Assembly (NCBI RefSeq): GCF_019904175.1
Contig: NZ_CP061913.1
Span: 5,766,001-5,830,000, forward strand
Source of the DNA: Dactylosporangium vinaceum
Lineage (GTDB): Bacteria > Actinomycetota > Actinomycetes > Mycobacteriales > Micromonosporaceae
DNA: 64,000 nucleotides
Direction of reading: 5' to 3'
In this document: positions 32,234-40,245 of the stretch, piece after piece
How the letters are laid out: every line of letters begins with the position of its first letter
Numbering within the stretch: the stretch's first letter is position 1
Translations under genes and position numbers: made by a program
The notes under the pieces: model-generated
The model's database searches: none
Seen by the model: the letters and a program-made list of their open reading frames with translations, nothing else
Told to the model about the DNA's origin: nothing

Positions 32234-33106
32234 TCACCGTCCGGCCGCACCGACCAGGTCCGCGGCGGTGTACCGGTCGCGGCCGGCGTCCTTCGACGCG
32301 TACAGGGCGCGGTCGGCCGACAGCATGAGCTCGTGCGCGGTGGTGACCATCCCGGCGCCGCCGATGGAGATGGTGACGGTGATGGCACCACCGTCCGGCA
32401 GCCCGATGCGGGCGCCGCCGACACCCGCGCGGAAGCGCTCGGCGACCGCGGCGAGGTCGTCCGGGCCGGCGCCGGGCAGCAGCACCGCGAACTCCTCGCC
32501 GCCGTAGCGGGCGACCAGGTCGCCGGGGCGGGACAGGGCGCGCAGGCGGCCGGCGACCTCGGCCAGTACGACGTCGCCGCCGTGGTGCCCGAGGGTGTCG
32601 TTGACCCGCTTGAAGTGGTCGATGTCGATGAGCAGGACGCCGATGCGGGCGCCCGGCCGGGCGGTGCGGGCCAGCGCCGTCTGGAACGCGCGGCGGGTGC
32701 GCAGACCGGTCAGCTCGTCGGTGACGGCGGTGTGCCGCTGGGCGCTGACCAGGCCGGCCATCCGGCCGATGACGAGCAGGAAGATCGCGGTGCAGGTGAT
32801 GCTGGCCACCGGCACCTGCGGGTCGGCGTGGCGCAGGTACAGCCCGAGCGTCGTGAGCGGCGCGACCGTCGCGGCGAGCGTCAGTACGGCCAGCCGGGCC
32901 GGGTTGGCGTCGGGCGTCGCCGCCGGGGCCCGCTCGGCCAGCTTCGGCACCGACGGGTGCAGCACCGCGGTGCCGATGCACACGGCCGCGCCCATCCAGA
33001 ACGCGTCGAGGAGGTTCCCGGCCCGGTAGGTGCCGTTGAGGGTCTGGAACAGGTAGGTGCCGTCGGCGACGGCCGGGGTGCGGTTCGGGTGCGGGCGTGC
33101 CGTCAC
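32234..33106 (-). CDS. GGDEF diguanylate cyclase, short or N-terminally truncated
   Basis: The C-terminal 170 residues are a GGDEF domain: DELTGLRTRRAFQTAL, GVLLIDIDHFKRVNDTLGHHGGDVVL and the active loop ARYGGEEFAVLLPG (GGEEF, competent for cyclic-di-GMP synthesis). The N-terminus has only two hydrophobic segments and starts (GTG 33106) in the middle of what is, in related proteins, a six-to-eight-helix membrane sensor (VADGTYLFQTLNGTY). At 290 aa it is well below those relatives. The missing 5' part and the close neighbour upstream suggest truncation, though the cyclase could still work. Confidence 0.85.
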   Translation of the reverse strand: MTARPHPNRTPAVADGTYLFQTLNGTYRAGNLLDAFWMGAAVCIGTAVLHPSVPKLAERAPAATPDANPARLAVLTLAATVAPLTTLGLYLRHADPQVPVASITCTAIFLLVIGRMAGLVSAQRHTAVTDELTGLRTRRAFQTALARTARPGARIGVLLIDIDHFKRVNDTLGHHGGDVVLAEVAGRLRALSRPGDLVARYGGEEFAVLLPGAGPDDLAAVAERFRAGVGGARIGLPDGGAITVTISIGGAGMVTTAHELMLSADRALYASKDAGRDRYTAADLVGAAGR

Positions 33107-33146
33107 AGGGCCGGACCCGGTAGAACCCGCTCGCCGGCGACCTCGT

Positions 33147-33620
33147 TCAGCCCATGATGAAGCCGACGAGCGGGGCGTCCTGGCTCACGCAGGCGCTCGG
33201 GGCCATGACCTCGGAGGTGTCGCCGCCGTTGACGCCGGTGCGGAAGGTGCCCGGGGCGCCGGTGCAGGAGGTCGCCGTGTAGGTGATGCGCACGCCGTCG
33301 GCCTCCCACCGCGGGGCCGCGCCGGCGCGGTCGCTGACCTGGTGCTGCTCGGAGCCGTCGCGGTTCATGACCCAGACGGTGTCGTTGTGCACGTACGCGA
33401 TGCGGGTGGCGTCCGGGGAGAGCACCGGCTGCTTGCTGACCTCGTCCTGCGTGAGGCGGGTGGCGTGGCCGGTCTGCTTGATGTACACGGCGCCGTGGCT
33501 GGCGTACACGACCGGGGTGCTGCTCGCGGCGGCGGCCGTGGCCCCGACGGTGGCGGCGATTCCGGCGGCGGCGGTGAGACCGGCCATGACCAGCGTGCGC
33601 GTGACGGTGTTGCGGTTCAT
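33147..33620 (-). CDS. Secreted TolB-like beta-propeller repeat protein
   Basis: This 157-aa exported protein has a Sec signal, MNRNTVTRTLVMAGLTAAAGIAATVGATAAAA. About two WD40/TolB-type blades follow (ATRLTQDEVSKQPVLSPDATRIAYVHNDTVWVMNRDGSEQHQVS), which may assemble with other copies because two blades cannot close a propeller. The cysteines in TATSCTGAPGT and APSACVSQ could form one disulfide outside the cell. ATG 33620 has an AGGGGGCAGGG-type ribosome site. Function unknown. Confidence 0.7.
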   Translation of the reverse strand: MNRNTVTRTLVMAGLTAAAGIAATVGATAAAASSTPVVYASHGAVYIKQTGHATRLTQDEVSKQPVLSPDATRIAYVHNDTVWVMNRDGSEQHQVSDRAGAAPRWEADGVRITYTATSCTGAPGTFRTGVNGGDTSEVMAPSACVSQDAPLVGFIMG

Positions 33621-33786
33621 CCCTGCCCCCTGTGTTGCTGTCTCGTCCGTGTGACGCCGAGACCATCGGCGCAACCGGGTGGCACCTGAACGAAACCGTT
33701 GTGGAACTTTCACGGCCCCGGGCTCCCTACCCGCCGTAGCGGACAGGCAACTTGACGTCTATCGATGCGATAGTCAGGTTTGACTG

Positions 33787-34905
33787 ATGCAGAGGAGCCG
33801 AACGTTACCGTCGCCGCTGCGGCTGGCCGCCGCGACCGCGACCGCCCTGTTCGCGGGGGCCCTGCTCATCGCCGCCACCGCCACCGCCGGCCCCGCGCCG
33901 GCCGCCGCCCCGTCCACCCCGGCGCCGTCGCTGCCCAACATCTCGCCGATGCCGCCGTCCACCCCGACGAACCTGCGGGCCACCGCCGCCACCTCGACGT
34001 CGGTGACCCTCGCGTGGAACGCCTCGACCGGCGGCTGCTGCGGGGTCAGCGGCTACGACATCGGCTACATGCCGGCGTTCAACGACTACGGCTACTCCGT
34101 GTCGGTCGGCAACGTCACCACGACGACCATCAACACCAGCCCGGGCACCGAGTACCGGTTCTCGATCTCGGCCCGCGACGACGTCGGCCACCGCTCCGGG
34201 ACCTCGCAGCAGCTCACCGTCGTCACCCCCGTCGCATCGTCCGGCGACACCACTCCGCCGGCCGCCCCGGCCAACCTGACCGCCAGCCCGACCAGCGGCA
34301 CCCGCACCACCCTGACCTGGTCGGCGTCGACCGACAACGTCGGCGTCACCGGCTACAACGTGTACCGCTTCGACGGCTGGTTCACCTCGACGCTGCTGAG
34401 CACCACGTCGGCCACCAGCTACTCGGCGTCGGTGACCTCGGCCCGCGACCAGTTCTACGTCCGGGCCCGCGACGCCGCCGGCAACGTCTCGATCGCCTCG
34501 AACGTCGTCGCCGTCACCGGCGGCAGCCCCAACCCGGGCGGCAGCTCCAGCGGCCCGGCCACGTCCTCCAGCCCGCCGGCGCCGGCCCTGTCCTGCCGCG
34601 GCACCTTCACCAACACCTCGGTGTGGTCCTCGGGCTTCGTCGCCGACGTCACGATCACCAACACCGGCACCAGCCCGATCACCGACTGGGTCATCACGTT
34701 CAGCTTCGGCGGCGACCAGCACATCACGCAGTCGTGGAACGGCACCTGGTCGCAGACGGGCAGCGCCGTCACCCTGACCCACGCCTCCTGGAACCGCACC
34801 ATCCCGCCGGGCGGCTCGGCCACCGTGGGCCTGTACGGCACCCGCAGCACCACACCGGCGCCCCCGGCCACGATCTACGTCAACGCAACGGCATGTGCTG
34901 CATGA
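33787..34905 (+). CDS. Secreted FnIII-FnIII-CBM2 protein without catalytic domain
   Basis: This 372-aa exported protein has a signal peptide to about residue 35 (LRLAAATATALFAGALLIAATATAGPA) and a Pro-rich linker. Two fibronectin type III domains follow (PPSTPTNLRATAATSTSVTLAWNAST; PAAPANLTASPTSGTRTTLTWSAS), then a Ser/Pro linker and a family 2 carbohydrate-binding module at the end (CRGTFTNTSVWSSGFVADVTITNTG, WVITFSFGGDQHITQSWNGTWSQTGSAVTL). CBM2 binds cellulose, chitin or xylan. No enzymatic domain is present, so it is a binding or scaffolding protein or a derivative of a glycosidase gene that lost its catalytic part. Confidence 0.88.
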   Translation: MQRSRTLPSPLRLAAATATALFAGALLIAATATAGPAPAAAPSTPAPSLPNISPMPPSTPTNLRATAATSTSVTLAWNASTGGCCGVSGYDIGYMPAFNDYGYSVSVGNVTTTTINTSPGTEYRFSISARDDVGHRSGTSQQLTVVTPVASSGDTTPPAAPANLTASPTSGTRTTLTWSASTDNVGVTGYNVYRFDGWFTSTLLSTTSATSYSASVTSARDQFYVRARDAAGNVSIASNVVAVTGGSPNPGGSSSGPATSSSPPAPALSCRGTFTNTSVWSSGFVADVTITNTGTSPITDWVITFSFGGDQHITQSWNGTWSQTGSAVTLTHASWNRTIPPGGSATVGLYGTRSTTPAPPATIYVNATACAA

Positions 34906-35761
34906 TGGACACCAGCCGCTGACAGCGCTGTGGGTCCTCGGTCAGTCCCTGGTCGAGGCCCCACAGCCAGTAGTCGACGCTGCGGTACAGCACCCAGCCC
35001 CACGCGCGGCGCTCGTCGAGCCCGGCCGCGTCGACGACGGCGAAGAAGTGCCCGGCGACGTCGGCGTCGCCCATCTCGTCCAGCCGCGTCCACAGCACCC
35101 GGGCCAGGTCATACTCGATGTCGCCGCGCAGCAGCACCGGGTCGACGGCCAGCCACTCACCCTCCCGCCCCCGCAGCACCTGCTCGCTGTGCAGGTCGGC
35201 GTCGACGGCCAGGTCGGCCGCGGGGCGCCTGAGCGACGGGGCCGCCCGGTGCGCCGCCCGCAGCCAGCCCGCGTCGAACGGCTCACCCTGGCGCCGCCAC
35301 TCGGCCACCACATCGCGGACCCGGCTCCCGGTCGACGGCACGTCCGGCGGCACGGGCACGGCGAGCCGCCGCATCACCCGCCCGAGCTCGACCATCGCCT
35401 CCCGGACCGGCACCTCCCGTAGCGACGGCCCGTCGAGCCGCTCCAGCAGCATCGCCCCGCGCGCCGGGTCGGCGTCGAGCACCCGTACCGTGCCCCGCCC
35501 GGCCCAGAACCGCAGCGCCGCCACCTGCTGGGCGACCTCCGCCGCCGACGGCGCCAGCCGCAGCACGAGCCGCTCGCCGCCGCGGGCGACCGGGATGACG
35601 AGCGCGTTCGAGCCGTGCATCACCGCCCCGTCGACCCGCAGCCCCCAGCGCCGGCACTGCTCGGCGGCCAGCGCCGGCAACGTGTCAAGCCACTCGGTGC
35701 CCGCGTGCCACCAGCGCGGCATGGCCCGCAGCGCCGCCGGCACGACGATCTCAGCGGACAC
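34880..35761 (-). CDS. Aminoglycoside/hydroxyurea-type phosphotransferase
   Basis: This 293-aa kinase-fold protein is of the APH(6)/hydroxyurea phosphotransferase group. It shows the nucleotide-binding sheet with LVLRLAPSAAEVAQQVAALRFW (Lys-equivalent region), the catalytic VDADLHSEQVL and metal-binding WLAVDPVLLRGDIEYDLARVLW. These enzymes phosphorylate streptomycin-like compounds or other hydroxylated small molecules; the native substrate here is unproven. GTG 35761 overlaps the stop of the upstream methyltransferase gene by 11 bases, and its own 3' end overlaps the CBM2 gene by 26 bases. Confidence 0.82.
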   Translation of the reverse strand: MSAEIVVPAALRAMPRWWHAGTEWLDTLPALAAEQCRRWGLRVDGAVMHGSNALVIPVARGGERLVLRLAPSAAEVAQQVAALRFWAGRGTVRVLDADPARGAMLLERLDGPSLREVPVREAMVELGRVMRRLAVPVPPDVPSTGSRVRDVVAEWRRQGEPFDAGWLRAAHRAAPSLRRPAADLAVDADLHSEQVLRGREGEWLAVDPVLLRGDIEYDLARVLWTRLDEMGDADVAGHFFAVVDAAGLDERRAWGWVLYRSVDYWLWGLDQGLTEDPQRCQRLVSIMQHMPLR

Positions 35762-36524
35762 CGTGGACCAGCAGCGCCGCGGTCGGCAGGGTGAGCGTCC
35801 CGTCCGCGGTGACGTACCGCCCGGCCAGCCGCTCGTACTCCCGGCGGGCCGCCGCCACCGTCCGGGCGTCCCGGCCGGCCAGGGCCTCGCCGAGCGCGCC
35901 CATCCCGCTCGCCGCCCCGCTCCACCAGGTGTCCAGGTCCGTGCGGTGCTCCCAGGTGAGCACCCGCCCGCCGACGTCACGCAGCCCGGCCCGGTCGAGC
36001 AGGCCGGCCGCCCCGGCGGCGGTGCGGGGGAAGTTCAGCTCGTCGGGGACCGTCGGCGGGGCCGGCTCCAGGTCGGCCGCGTCCAGGACGTCGAGCCACA
36101 GCTGCTGCAGCGGCGGCGCCGGCCGCGGCCACACGGTGAAGGCGACCCGCCCGCCCGGCGCGCTCACGCGGGCCAGTTCGGCGACGGCGCGGGCCGGGTC
36201 GGCGACGTGGTTGACGACGAAGTTCGCCACGACGGCGTCGAAGGAGCCGTCCGGAAAGTCGAGGTCGGGCAGCCGCCCGGCGCCGACCGTCACCGCGGGC
36301 AGCCGCGACCGGGTGAACTCGACCATGCTCGGCTCGGCGTCGACCGCCGTCACCCGGGTGCCGCGCCCGGCCGCGAGGGCGGCCACGGTGCCGGTGCCCG
36401 TCCCGACGTCGAGCAGCCGCACCCCGGCGGTCGCGCCGGCCGCGTCGAGCAGTGCCGGGGCGGTGTACCCGCACAGGTGGGCGTAGCTGCCGGCGAACGC
36501 CGCCGCCGCGTCGGTCCATTGCAC
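35751..36524 (-). CDS. Class I SAM-dependent methyltransferase (UbiE-like)
   Basis: This 257-aa methyltransferase has motif I VRLLDVGTGTGTVAALAAGRG, motif II VTAVDAEPSMVEFTR, motif III DAVVANFVVNHVADP and the post-motif PGGRVAFTVWPRP. The UbiE-like layout points to small-molecule methylation. It starts at ATG 36524 and is coupled to the downstream phosphotransferase gene, so the two may act on the same compound, for example self-protection or tailoring; this is inference from gene overlap only. Confidence 0.87.
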   Translation of the reverse strand: MQWTDAAAAFAGSYAHLCGYTAPALLDAAGATAGVRLLDVGTGTGTVAALAAGRGTRVTAVDAEPSMVEFTRSRLPAVTVGAGRLPDLDFPDGSFDAVVANFVVNHVADPARAVAELARVSAPGGRVAFTVWPRPAPPLQQLWLDVLDAADLEPAPPTVPDELNFPRTAAGAAGLLDRAGLRDVGGRVLTWEHRTDLDTWWSGAASGMGALGEALAGRDARTVAAARREYERLAGRYVTADGTLTLPTAALLVHGVR

Positions 36525-36580
36525 GCGGCCATCATAAATTCGGGTGCCGCCCGCCGTCGCGCTGGTTAAGCTGCCCCCTC

Positions 36581-37870
36581 GTGTGGAAACGGCTGCGGCA
36601 CCTGCGCATGGACGTCCGGCCGCTGCGGCATCGCGACTTCCGGCTCCTCATGGCCTCCGGGCTCATCACGATGTTCGGCAGCTTCATCACGATCGTCGCG
36701 GTGCCGTACCAGATCAAGCAGCTGACCGGCTCCTACGTCGCGGTGGGTGCCGTCGGGGTCGTGGAGCTCGTCGCGATCGTCGGGTCGGGCCTGTGGGGCG
36801 GCGCGATCGCCGACGCGGTCGACCGGCGCCGGGTGGTGCTCTGGTGCGAGGCCGCGATGGCCGTGTGCACCGGTGGCCTGCTCGTCAACGCCGTCCTGCC
36901 GCACCCGGTCGTGTGGCCGCTGTACGTGGTCGCGGGGCTCGTGGCCACGCTCGACGGGCTCCAGCGCCCCTCACTCGACGCGATGCTGCCCCGGTTGGTG
37001 CCGCGCGACGAGCAGACGGCCGCGAATGCGATGCAGGGGATCAGGTACCAGATCGGCGCCATCGCCGGCCCGGCCGTGGGTGGGGTGCTCGTCACCGTCG
37101 CGGGTGTCCCGGCCGCCTACGGGGTCGACGTCCTCACGTTCATCGCCTCGGTGGCGTTCCTGTTCCTGCTGCGCCCGATCCCGCCGGCGGTGGAGGCGGA
37201 GCGCCCGAGCCTGGCCGGCATCGGCCGCGGCGCCCGCTACGCCTGGTCCCGCCCCGAACTGCTCGGCACCTACTTCGTCGACATCGCCGCGATGTTCCTG
37301 GCCATGCCGATGGCGCTGTACCCGTTCGTTGCCGACGCCCTGCACGCCCAGTGGGCCCTCGGCCTGCTCTACGGCGCCATGCCGTTCGGCGCGATGCTGA
37401 TCTCCCTCACCAGCGGCTGGGCGTCACGCGTCCACCGCCACGGCCTGGCCGTGCTCGTCGCGGCGGGCCTGTGGGGCCTGGCGATCGCCGGCTTCGGCGC
37501 CGCCCCGAACATCGCCACCGCCCTGGTGTTCCTGGTCCTGGCCGGTGCGGCCGACATGGTCAGCGGCCTGTTCCGCTCCACCATCTGGAACCAGACGATC
37601 CCGGACCACCTGCGCGGCCGTCTCGCGGGCATATCGCTGCTGTCGTACTCGATCGGCCCGACCGCCGGGCAGATGCGCTCCGGCGTCATGGCCGCAATGG
37701 TGGGCCTGCGCCCGGCCATCGTCGCCGGCGGCCTGCTCTGCACCGGCGCGGTGGCGGCCTGCACCGCGCTCATGCCCGGCTTCACCCGCTACGACGAGCG
37801 GACCTCCCCCCACGCCGACGCGGCGACCCCGGCCGCCACCGACGCGCTGGAGCCGACCGCGGCGCAGTAG
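36581..37870 (+). CDS. MFS transporter, EntS/transmembrane-secretion-effector type
   Basis: This is a 12-helix major facilitator (429 aa) of the MFS_3/EntS group of exporters. It starts RHRDFRLLMASGLITMFGSFITIVAVPYQIKQLTGS and has the conserved loop GGAIADAVDRRRVVLW after helix 2. Helix 10-11 has DMVSGLFRSTIWNQTIPDHLRGRLAGISL. Members export siderophores, macrolides or other metabolites. GTG 36581 (VWKRLRHLRMDV) or ATG 36608 may be the start. It is divergent from the methyltransferase-kinase pair with 56 bases between them. Confidence 0.92.
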   Translation: MWKRLRHLRMDVRPLRHRDFRLLMASGLITMFGSFITIVAVPYQIKQLTGSYVAVGAVGVVELVAIVGSGLWGGAIADAVDRRRVVLWCEAAMAVCTGGLLVNAVLPHPVVWPLYVVAGLVATLDGLQRPSLDAMLPRLVPRDEQTAANAMQGIRYQIGAIAGPAVGGVLVTVAGVPAAYGVDVLTFIASVAFLFLLRPIPPAVEAERPSLAGIGRGARYAWSRPELLGTYFVDIAAMFLAMPMALYPFVADALHAQWALGLLYGAMPFGAMLISLTSGWASRVHRHGLAVLVAAGLWGLAIAGFGAAPNIATALVFLVLAGAADMVSGLFRSTIWNQTIPDHLRGRLAGISLLSYSIGPTAGQMRSGVMAAMVGLRPAIVAGGLLCTGAVAACTALMPGFTRYDERTSPHADAATPAATDALEPTAAQ

Positions 37871-37882
37871 CGGCCGGGGGGT

Positions 37883-38377
37883 TCACCCGCCGCAGGCCGG
37901 GGCGGTGCCCGGGCCGTCGAGCGCGGCCGGCGAGACGCTGACCGCCGCATCGGCGACGGTGAGGTCGAGCGCGAGCCCGGGCCCGTCGAACCGCACACTC
38001 CACGGGCCGGCCGCGGCCGGCGCGCCGGACAGCCGGATGCGGCATGCGCCGAGCGCGGTACCGGTGGCGTCCAGCACCTTCTGGTAACTTTCGTCGCTCA
38101 GGCCGGCCTTGAGCACCCCGAGCGCAGCCGCCCGCTGGACGTTGCTCAGGCTCTCCAGCCGCAGGCCACCCCCGGCGGCGGCCTGCTGATCGGTGTCGAG
38201 CGTGCCGAGGAACGCCCTGGCGGCGTCGGTGACCGCCGCCGGCCGCTGCGGACTCCCCGCGCTCGGGGCAGGCCCGGATGTGCAGGTCGCCGCGGCGGGA
38301 GCGGCCGGCGCCCGGACCGGCCCGCAGGCGGTCGAGACGGTCAGGATCAGCGCGGCCGCGAGAACGATTTTGCCCAT
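37883..38377 (-). CDS. Lipoprotein with a shortened DUF3500 domain
   Basis: This 164-aa protein has a lipoprotein signal MGKIVLAAALILTVSTACG. Residues about 50-100 (AARAFLGTLDTDQQAAAGGGLRLESLSNVQRAAALGVLKAGLSDESYQKV) match the start of DUF3500 proteins. The end (IRLSGAPAAAGPWSVRFDGPGLALDLTV) matches a late DUF3500 strand pair. The roughly 100-200 residues that normally lie between and around these are missing, so this is a compact or internally deleted member. The frame is intact. Function unknown. Confidence 0.65.
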   Translation of the reverse strand: MGKIVLAAALILTVSTACGPVRAPAAPAAATCTSGPAPSAGSPQRPAAVTDAARAFLGTLDTDQQAAAGGGLRLESLSNVQRAAALGVLKAGLSDESYQKVLDATGTALGACRIRLSGAPAAAGPWSVRFDGPGLALDLTVADAAVSVSPAALDGPGTAPACGG

Positions 38378-38454
38378 AAAGCGCCAGTTTATCGGCGTTC
38401 CACCACCCCCGCGCGGGGCGCCGCGGACCACGGGGCGCCGCGTAGCCTGGTGGT

Positions 38455-38703
38455 GTGCTTGTCATCTTCGGGCTCCGGACCAAGACGGAGGTCCTGCGCT
38501 GGGTGACGTTCGTGTGCCGGGTCTGCGGGCACGGCGGCCCCATGCTGCTGCTGCGGGGCGTCACGAAGTTCAGCCTGTTCTTCATCCCGCTGTTCCCGGT
38601 CCGGGTCCGCTACGCCGTCGAGTGCCGCAATCCCGCCTGCCGATCCCGCACGAGCGTCAGCGCCGCCGACGCGGATCGGATGCCGGCCTCGACTCACCGC
38701 TGA
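38455..38703 (+). CDS. Zinc-ribbon domain small protein
   Basis: This 82-aa protein has two Cys pairs, VCRVCGHGG and ECRNPACRSR, flanking a hydrophobic stretch (LLLRGVTKFSLFFIPLFPVRVRYAVEC), the pattern of actinobacterial zinc-ribbon proteins with a possible membrane-associated hairpin. It starts at GTG 38455 (MLVIFGLRTKTEVLRWVTF). It probably binds one structural zinc; no catalytic motif is visible. Confidence 0.75.
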   Translation: MLVIFGLRTKTEVLRWVTFVCRVCGHGGPMLLLRGVTKFSLFFIPLFPVRVRYAVECRNPACRSRTSVSAADADRMPASTHR

Positions 38704-38712
38704 CCCCGTGCC

Positions 38713-38742
38713 TTGACACCCCACGCGCCCGCCGCGTACAAA
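38713..38742 (+). promoter_or_regulatory. Predicted sigma-70-type promoter
   Basis: TTGACA at 38713-38718 and TACAAA at 38737-38742 are separated by 18 bp. The expected start of transcription near 38749 lies just before the first palindromic operator, so a bound repressor would block initiation of the HTH-less LacI-like gene. Confidence 0.65.
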
Positions 38743-38751
38743 CGCCAGTGT

Positions 38752-38810
38752 TGAGAGCGCTCTCAGGCGCTCGGCATCCCAGCTCCCAAAGTTCCAGAGA
38801 GCGCTCTCTG
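38752..38810. promoter_or_regulatory. Two perfect palindromic LacI-type operators
   Basis: TGAGAGCGCTCTCA (38752-38765, 14-bp palindrome) and CAGAGAGCGCTCTCTG (38795-38810, 16-bp palindrome) share the core GAGAGCGCTCTC. Their centres are 44 bp apart, close to four helical turns, in the leader of the following gene. A degenerate third copy, CAGAGAGCGCTGCCTG, lies at 39451-39466 inside its 3' end. GC-centred dyads of this kind are typical of LacI-family sites for glycan-use genes in actinomycetes. Confidence 0.85.
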
Positions 38811-38821
38811 AAAGGGGCAGC

Positions 38822-39532
38822 ATGCAGAACCCGGCGTTGCTCGTCGAGGCGGCCGGCCAACCGAGCCGGCGCGGCGGTGTGGTGTTCGTGCGCTGTCCGC
38901 ATCCGCTCACCGGACCCTACGGCATCGTTGTCGAGTCCATTGTGGACACGTTGGAGCGGCACGGGCGGGTGGTCCGGTTCAGCGCCGGGGCCCGCAGCGC
39001 GCCGCCGGACGTCGACGGTGCGATCCTCATCGGCACCACCGAGATGCCGCGGCTGTACCCGTTCGTGCTCGTGGACACCCACGAACCTGCGGCCGGGGTC
39101 TCCGCGGTGTGGGCCGACCGCGCCGCCGGGGTGCAGTCGCTCGTGACCCACCTGCGCGAGCGCGGGCACCGGCAGGTGGCGACCATCGCCGCGACCCACG
39201 ACGGCGGGCGGGCGGCCCGGTGCCTGCTCGACCGGGCCGATCCGCCCACCGCGATCGTCTGCGCGACCGCGGCCCTCGGGCTCGACGTGTTACGCGCGGC
39301 CCCACACCTGGACGTCGCCGTCTATGACGAGACCGGGGTGGGGCCGCTGCTGCATCCGGGGCTCACCGTGGCCCGGCCGCCGTGGGCGGCGATGGGGCGC
39401 ACGGCCGCCAGTGCTCTCGTCGCACTGCTGGAAGGCGCGGGGGAGATATTCAGAGAGCGCTGCCTGAATGAGATCCTGACAATGGTGAATGCCGAGACGG
39501 TGAACATGCTGACCAGTGCGGACAATGATTGA
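38822..39532 (+). CDS. LacI-like effector-binding protein lacking the DNA-binding domain
   Basis: This 236-aa protein reads as the periplasmic-binding-like effector domain of a LacI regulator: VVFVRCPHPLTGPYGIVVESIVDTLERHG, AVWADRAAGVQSLVTHLRERGHRQVATIAA (the typical V-x-x-D-x-x-xG-x-x-xxxHLxxxGH motif), TAIVCATAALGLDVLRAAP and LTVARPPWAAMGRTAASALVALLEG. There is no HTH or hinge helix at the N-terminus, which starts MQNPALLVEAAG after AAAGGGG. Two LacI-type palindromes lie in its leader. It may be a stand-alone ligand-binding antagonist, or a repressor gene that lost its 5' end while keeping its operators. Confidence 0.75.
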   Translation: MQNPALLVEAAGQPSRRGGVVFVRCPHPLTGPYGIVVESIVDTLERHGRVVRFSAGARSAPPDVDGAILIGTTEMPRLYPFVLVDTHEPAAGVSAVWADRAAGVQSLVTHLRERGHRQVATIAATHDGGRAARCLLDRADPPTAIVCATAALGLDVLRAAPHLDVAVYDETGVGPLLHPGLTVARPPWAAMGRTAASALVALLEGAGEIFRERCLNEILTMVNAETVNMLTSADND

Positions 39533-39593
39533 CAGCACGTCGGTGACGTCCAGCGTTTCGTTTGACGCGGCCCCGGGCGGGAACAGGGCGGCA

Positions 39594-39821
39594 ATGGCCA
39601 CGAATGACAATGCGATCCTCGTCGGCGGTCCGCGCGACGGCGCGACGATCGAAGCCGGCGACGCACCGGTGCTCGAGTTCGAGATCGACGGTTACCTGCA
39701 CCGCTACATCCACACGACCAAGCAGCGCGACAGCTACGACGTCTACAACTACGACGGCGAGATCGACCCGAACGGGGCCATGCCGGGCGCGGAGACCCCG
39801 GAGCCGCGCGAACAGGCTTAG
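39594..39821 (+). CDS. Small conserved actinobacterial-type protein
   Basis: This 75-aa protein starts MATNDNAILVGGPRDGATIEAGDAPVLEFEIDGYLHRYIHTT and continues with DSYDVYNYDGEIDPNGAMPGAETPEP. The pattern (LVGGPRDG, Y-x-H-R-Y, YNYDG) recurs in short actinobacterial proteins of unknown function. The soluble beta-rich fold has no cysteine or metal motif. ATG 39594 has a GGCGGGAACAGGG stretch upstream. Not obviously linked to its neighbours. Confidence 0.7.
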   Translation: MATNDNAILVGGPRDGATIEAGDAPVLEFEIDGYLHRYIHTTKQRDSYDVYNYDGEIDPNGAMPGAETPEPREQA

Positions 39822-39902
39822 GCGCCGGCGGCCGGGCGGACCGGGTGCCTCGCGCCGCGGCCCGCCCGGCCGTCACCCGCGCCGAGGCGCCCGCCGTCGC
39901 GG

Positions 39903-40245
39903 AGGATCGATCCAGCTGCACGTGCCCGGCCCGCCAGCCGAGCCGCTCCTGGCCGACCAGCGCGACCACGTTGAAGCCGCCGAGGCCGGCGTCGTGGCGG
40001 AACACGATCAGCAGCCCGACCCCGACCGCCAGGTTTCCGGCCGGCGCGGCGTAGAGCGGGTCGATCCGGCCCACGTCCATGACCCGCGGGTGCAGCAGCG
40101 AGCACAGCGGCACCAGCCCGACCGCGATCCCGGACCGCACGGCGAAGCGCCAACCCTTCCGCGCGACGGCCAGCACGACGAGCGGCAGCGTCACGGCGGC
40201 GTAGAGCACCGCGAACGGCAGCCGGGTGAGGTGCTCGAGCAGGAG
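39903..40245 (-). pseudogene. YitT-type membrane protein fragment, truncated at both ends
   Basis: Minus-strand residues LLLEHLTRLPFAVLYAAVTLPLVVLAVARKGWRFAVRSGIAVGLVPL, then GRIDPLYAAPAGNLAVGVGLLIVFRHDAGLGGFNVVALVGQERLGWRAGHVQLD, match the middle of YitT/DUF161-type membrane proteins. The first one or two helices are missing at about 40245, and the C-terminal domain is missing after 39903, where the frame becomes Arg-rich noise. The upstream break coincides with the start of a plus-strand regulator fragment, so one rearrangement probably created both ends. Confidence 0.75.

Noticed and set aside
34880..37870. Antibiotic biosynthesis cluster (kinase, methyltransferase, MFS pump)
   Set aside because: No scaffold-making genes (PKS, NRPS, aminocyclitol or glycosyltransferase genes) are nearby; three genes are not enough to call a pathway.
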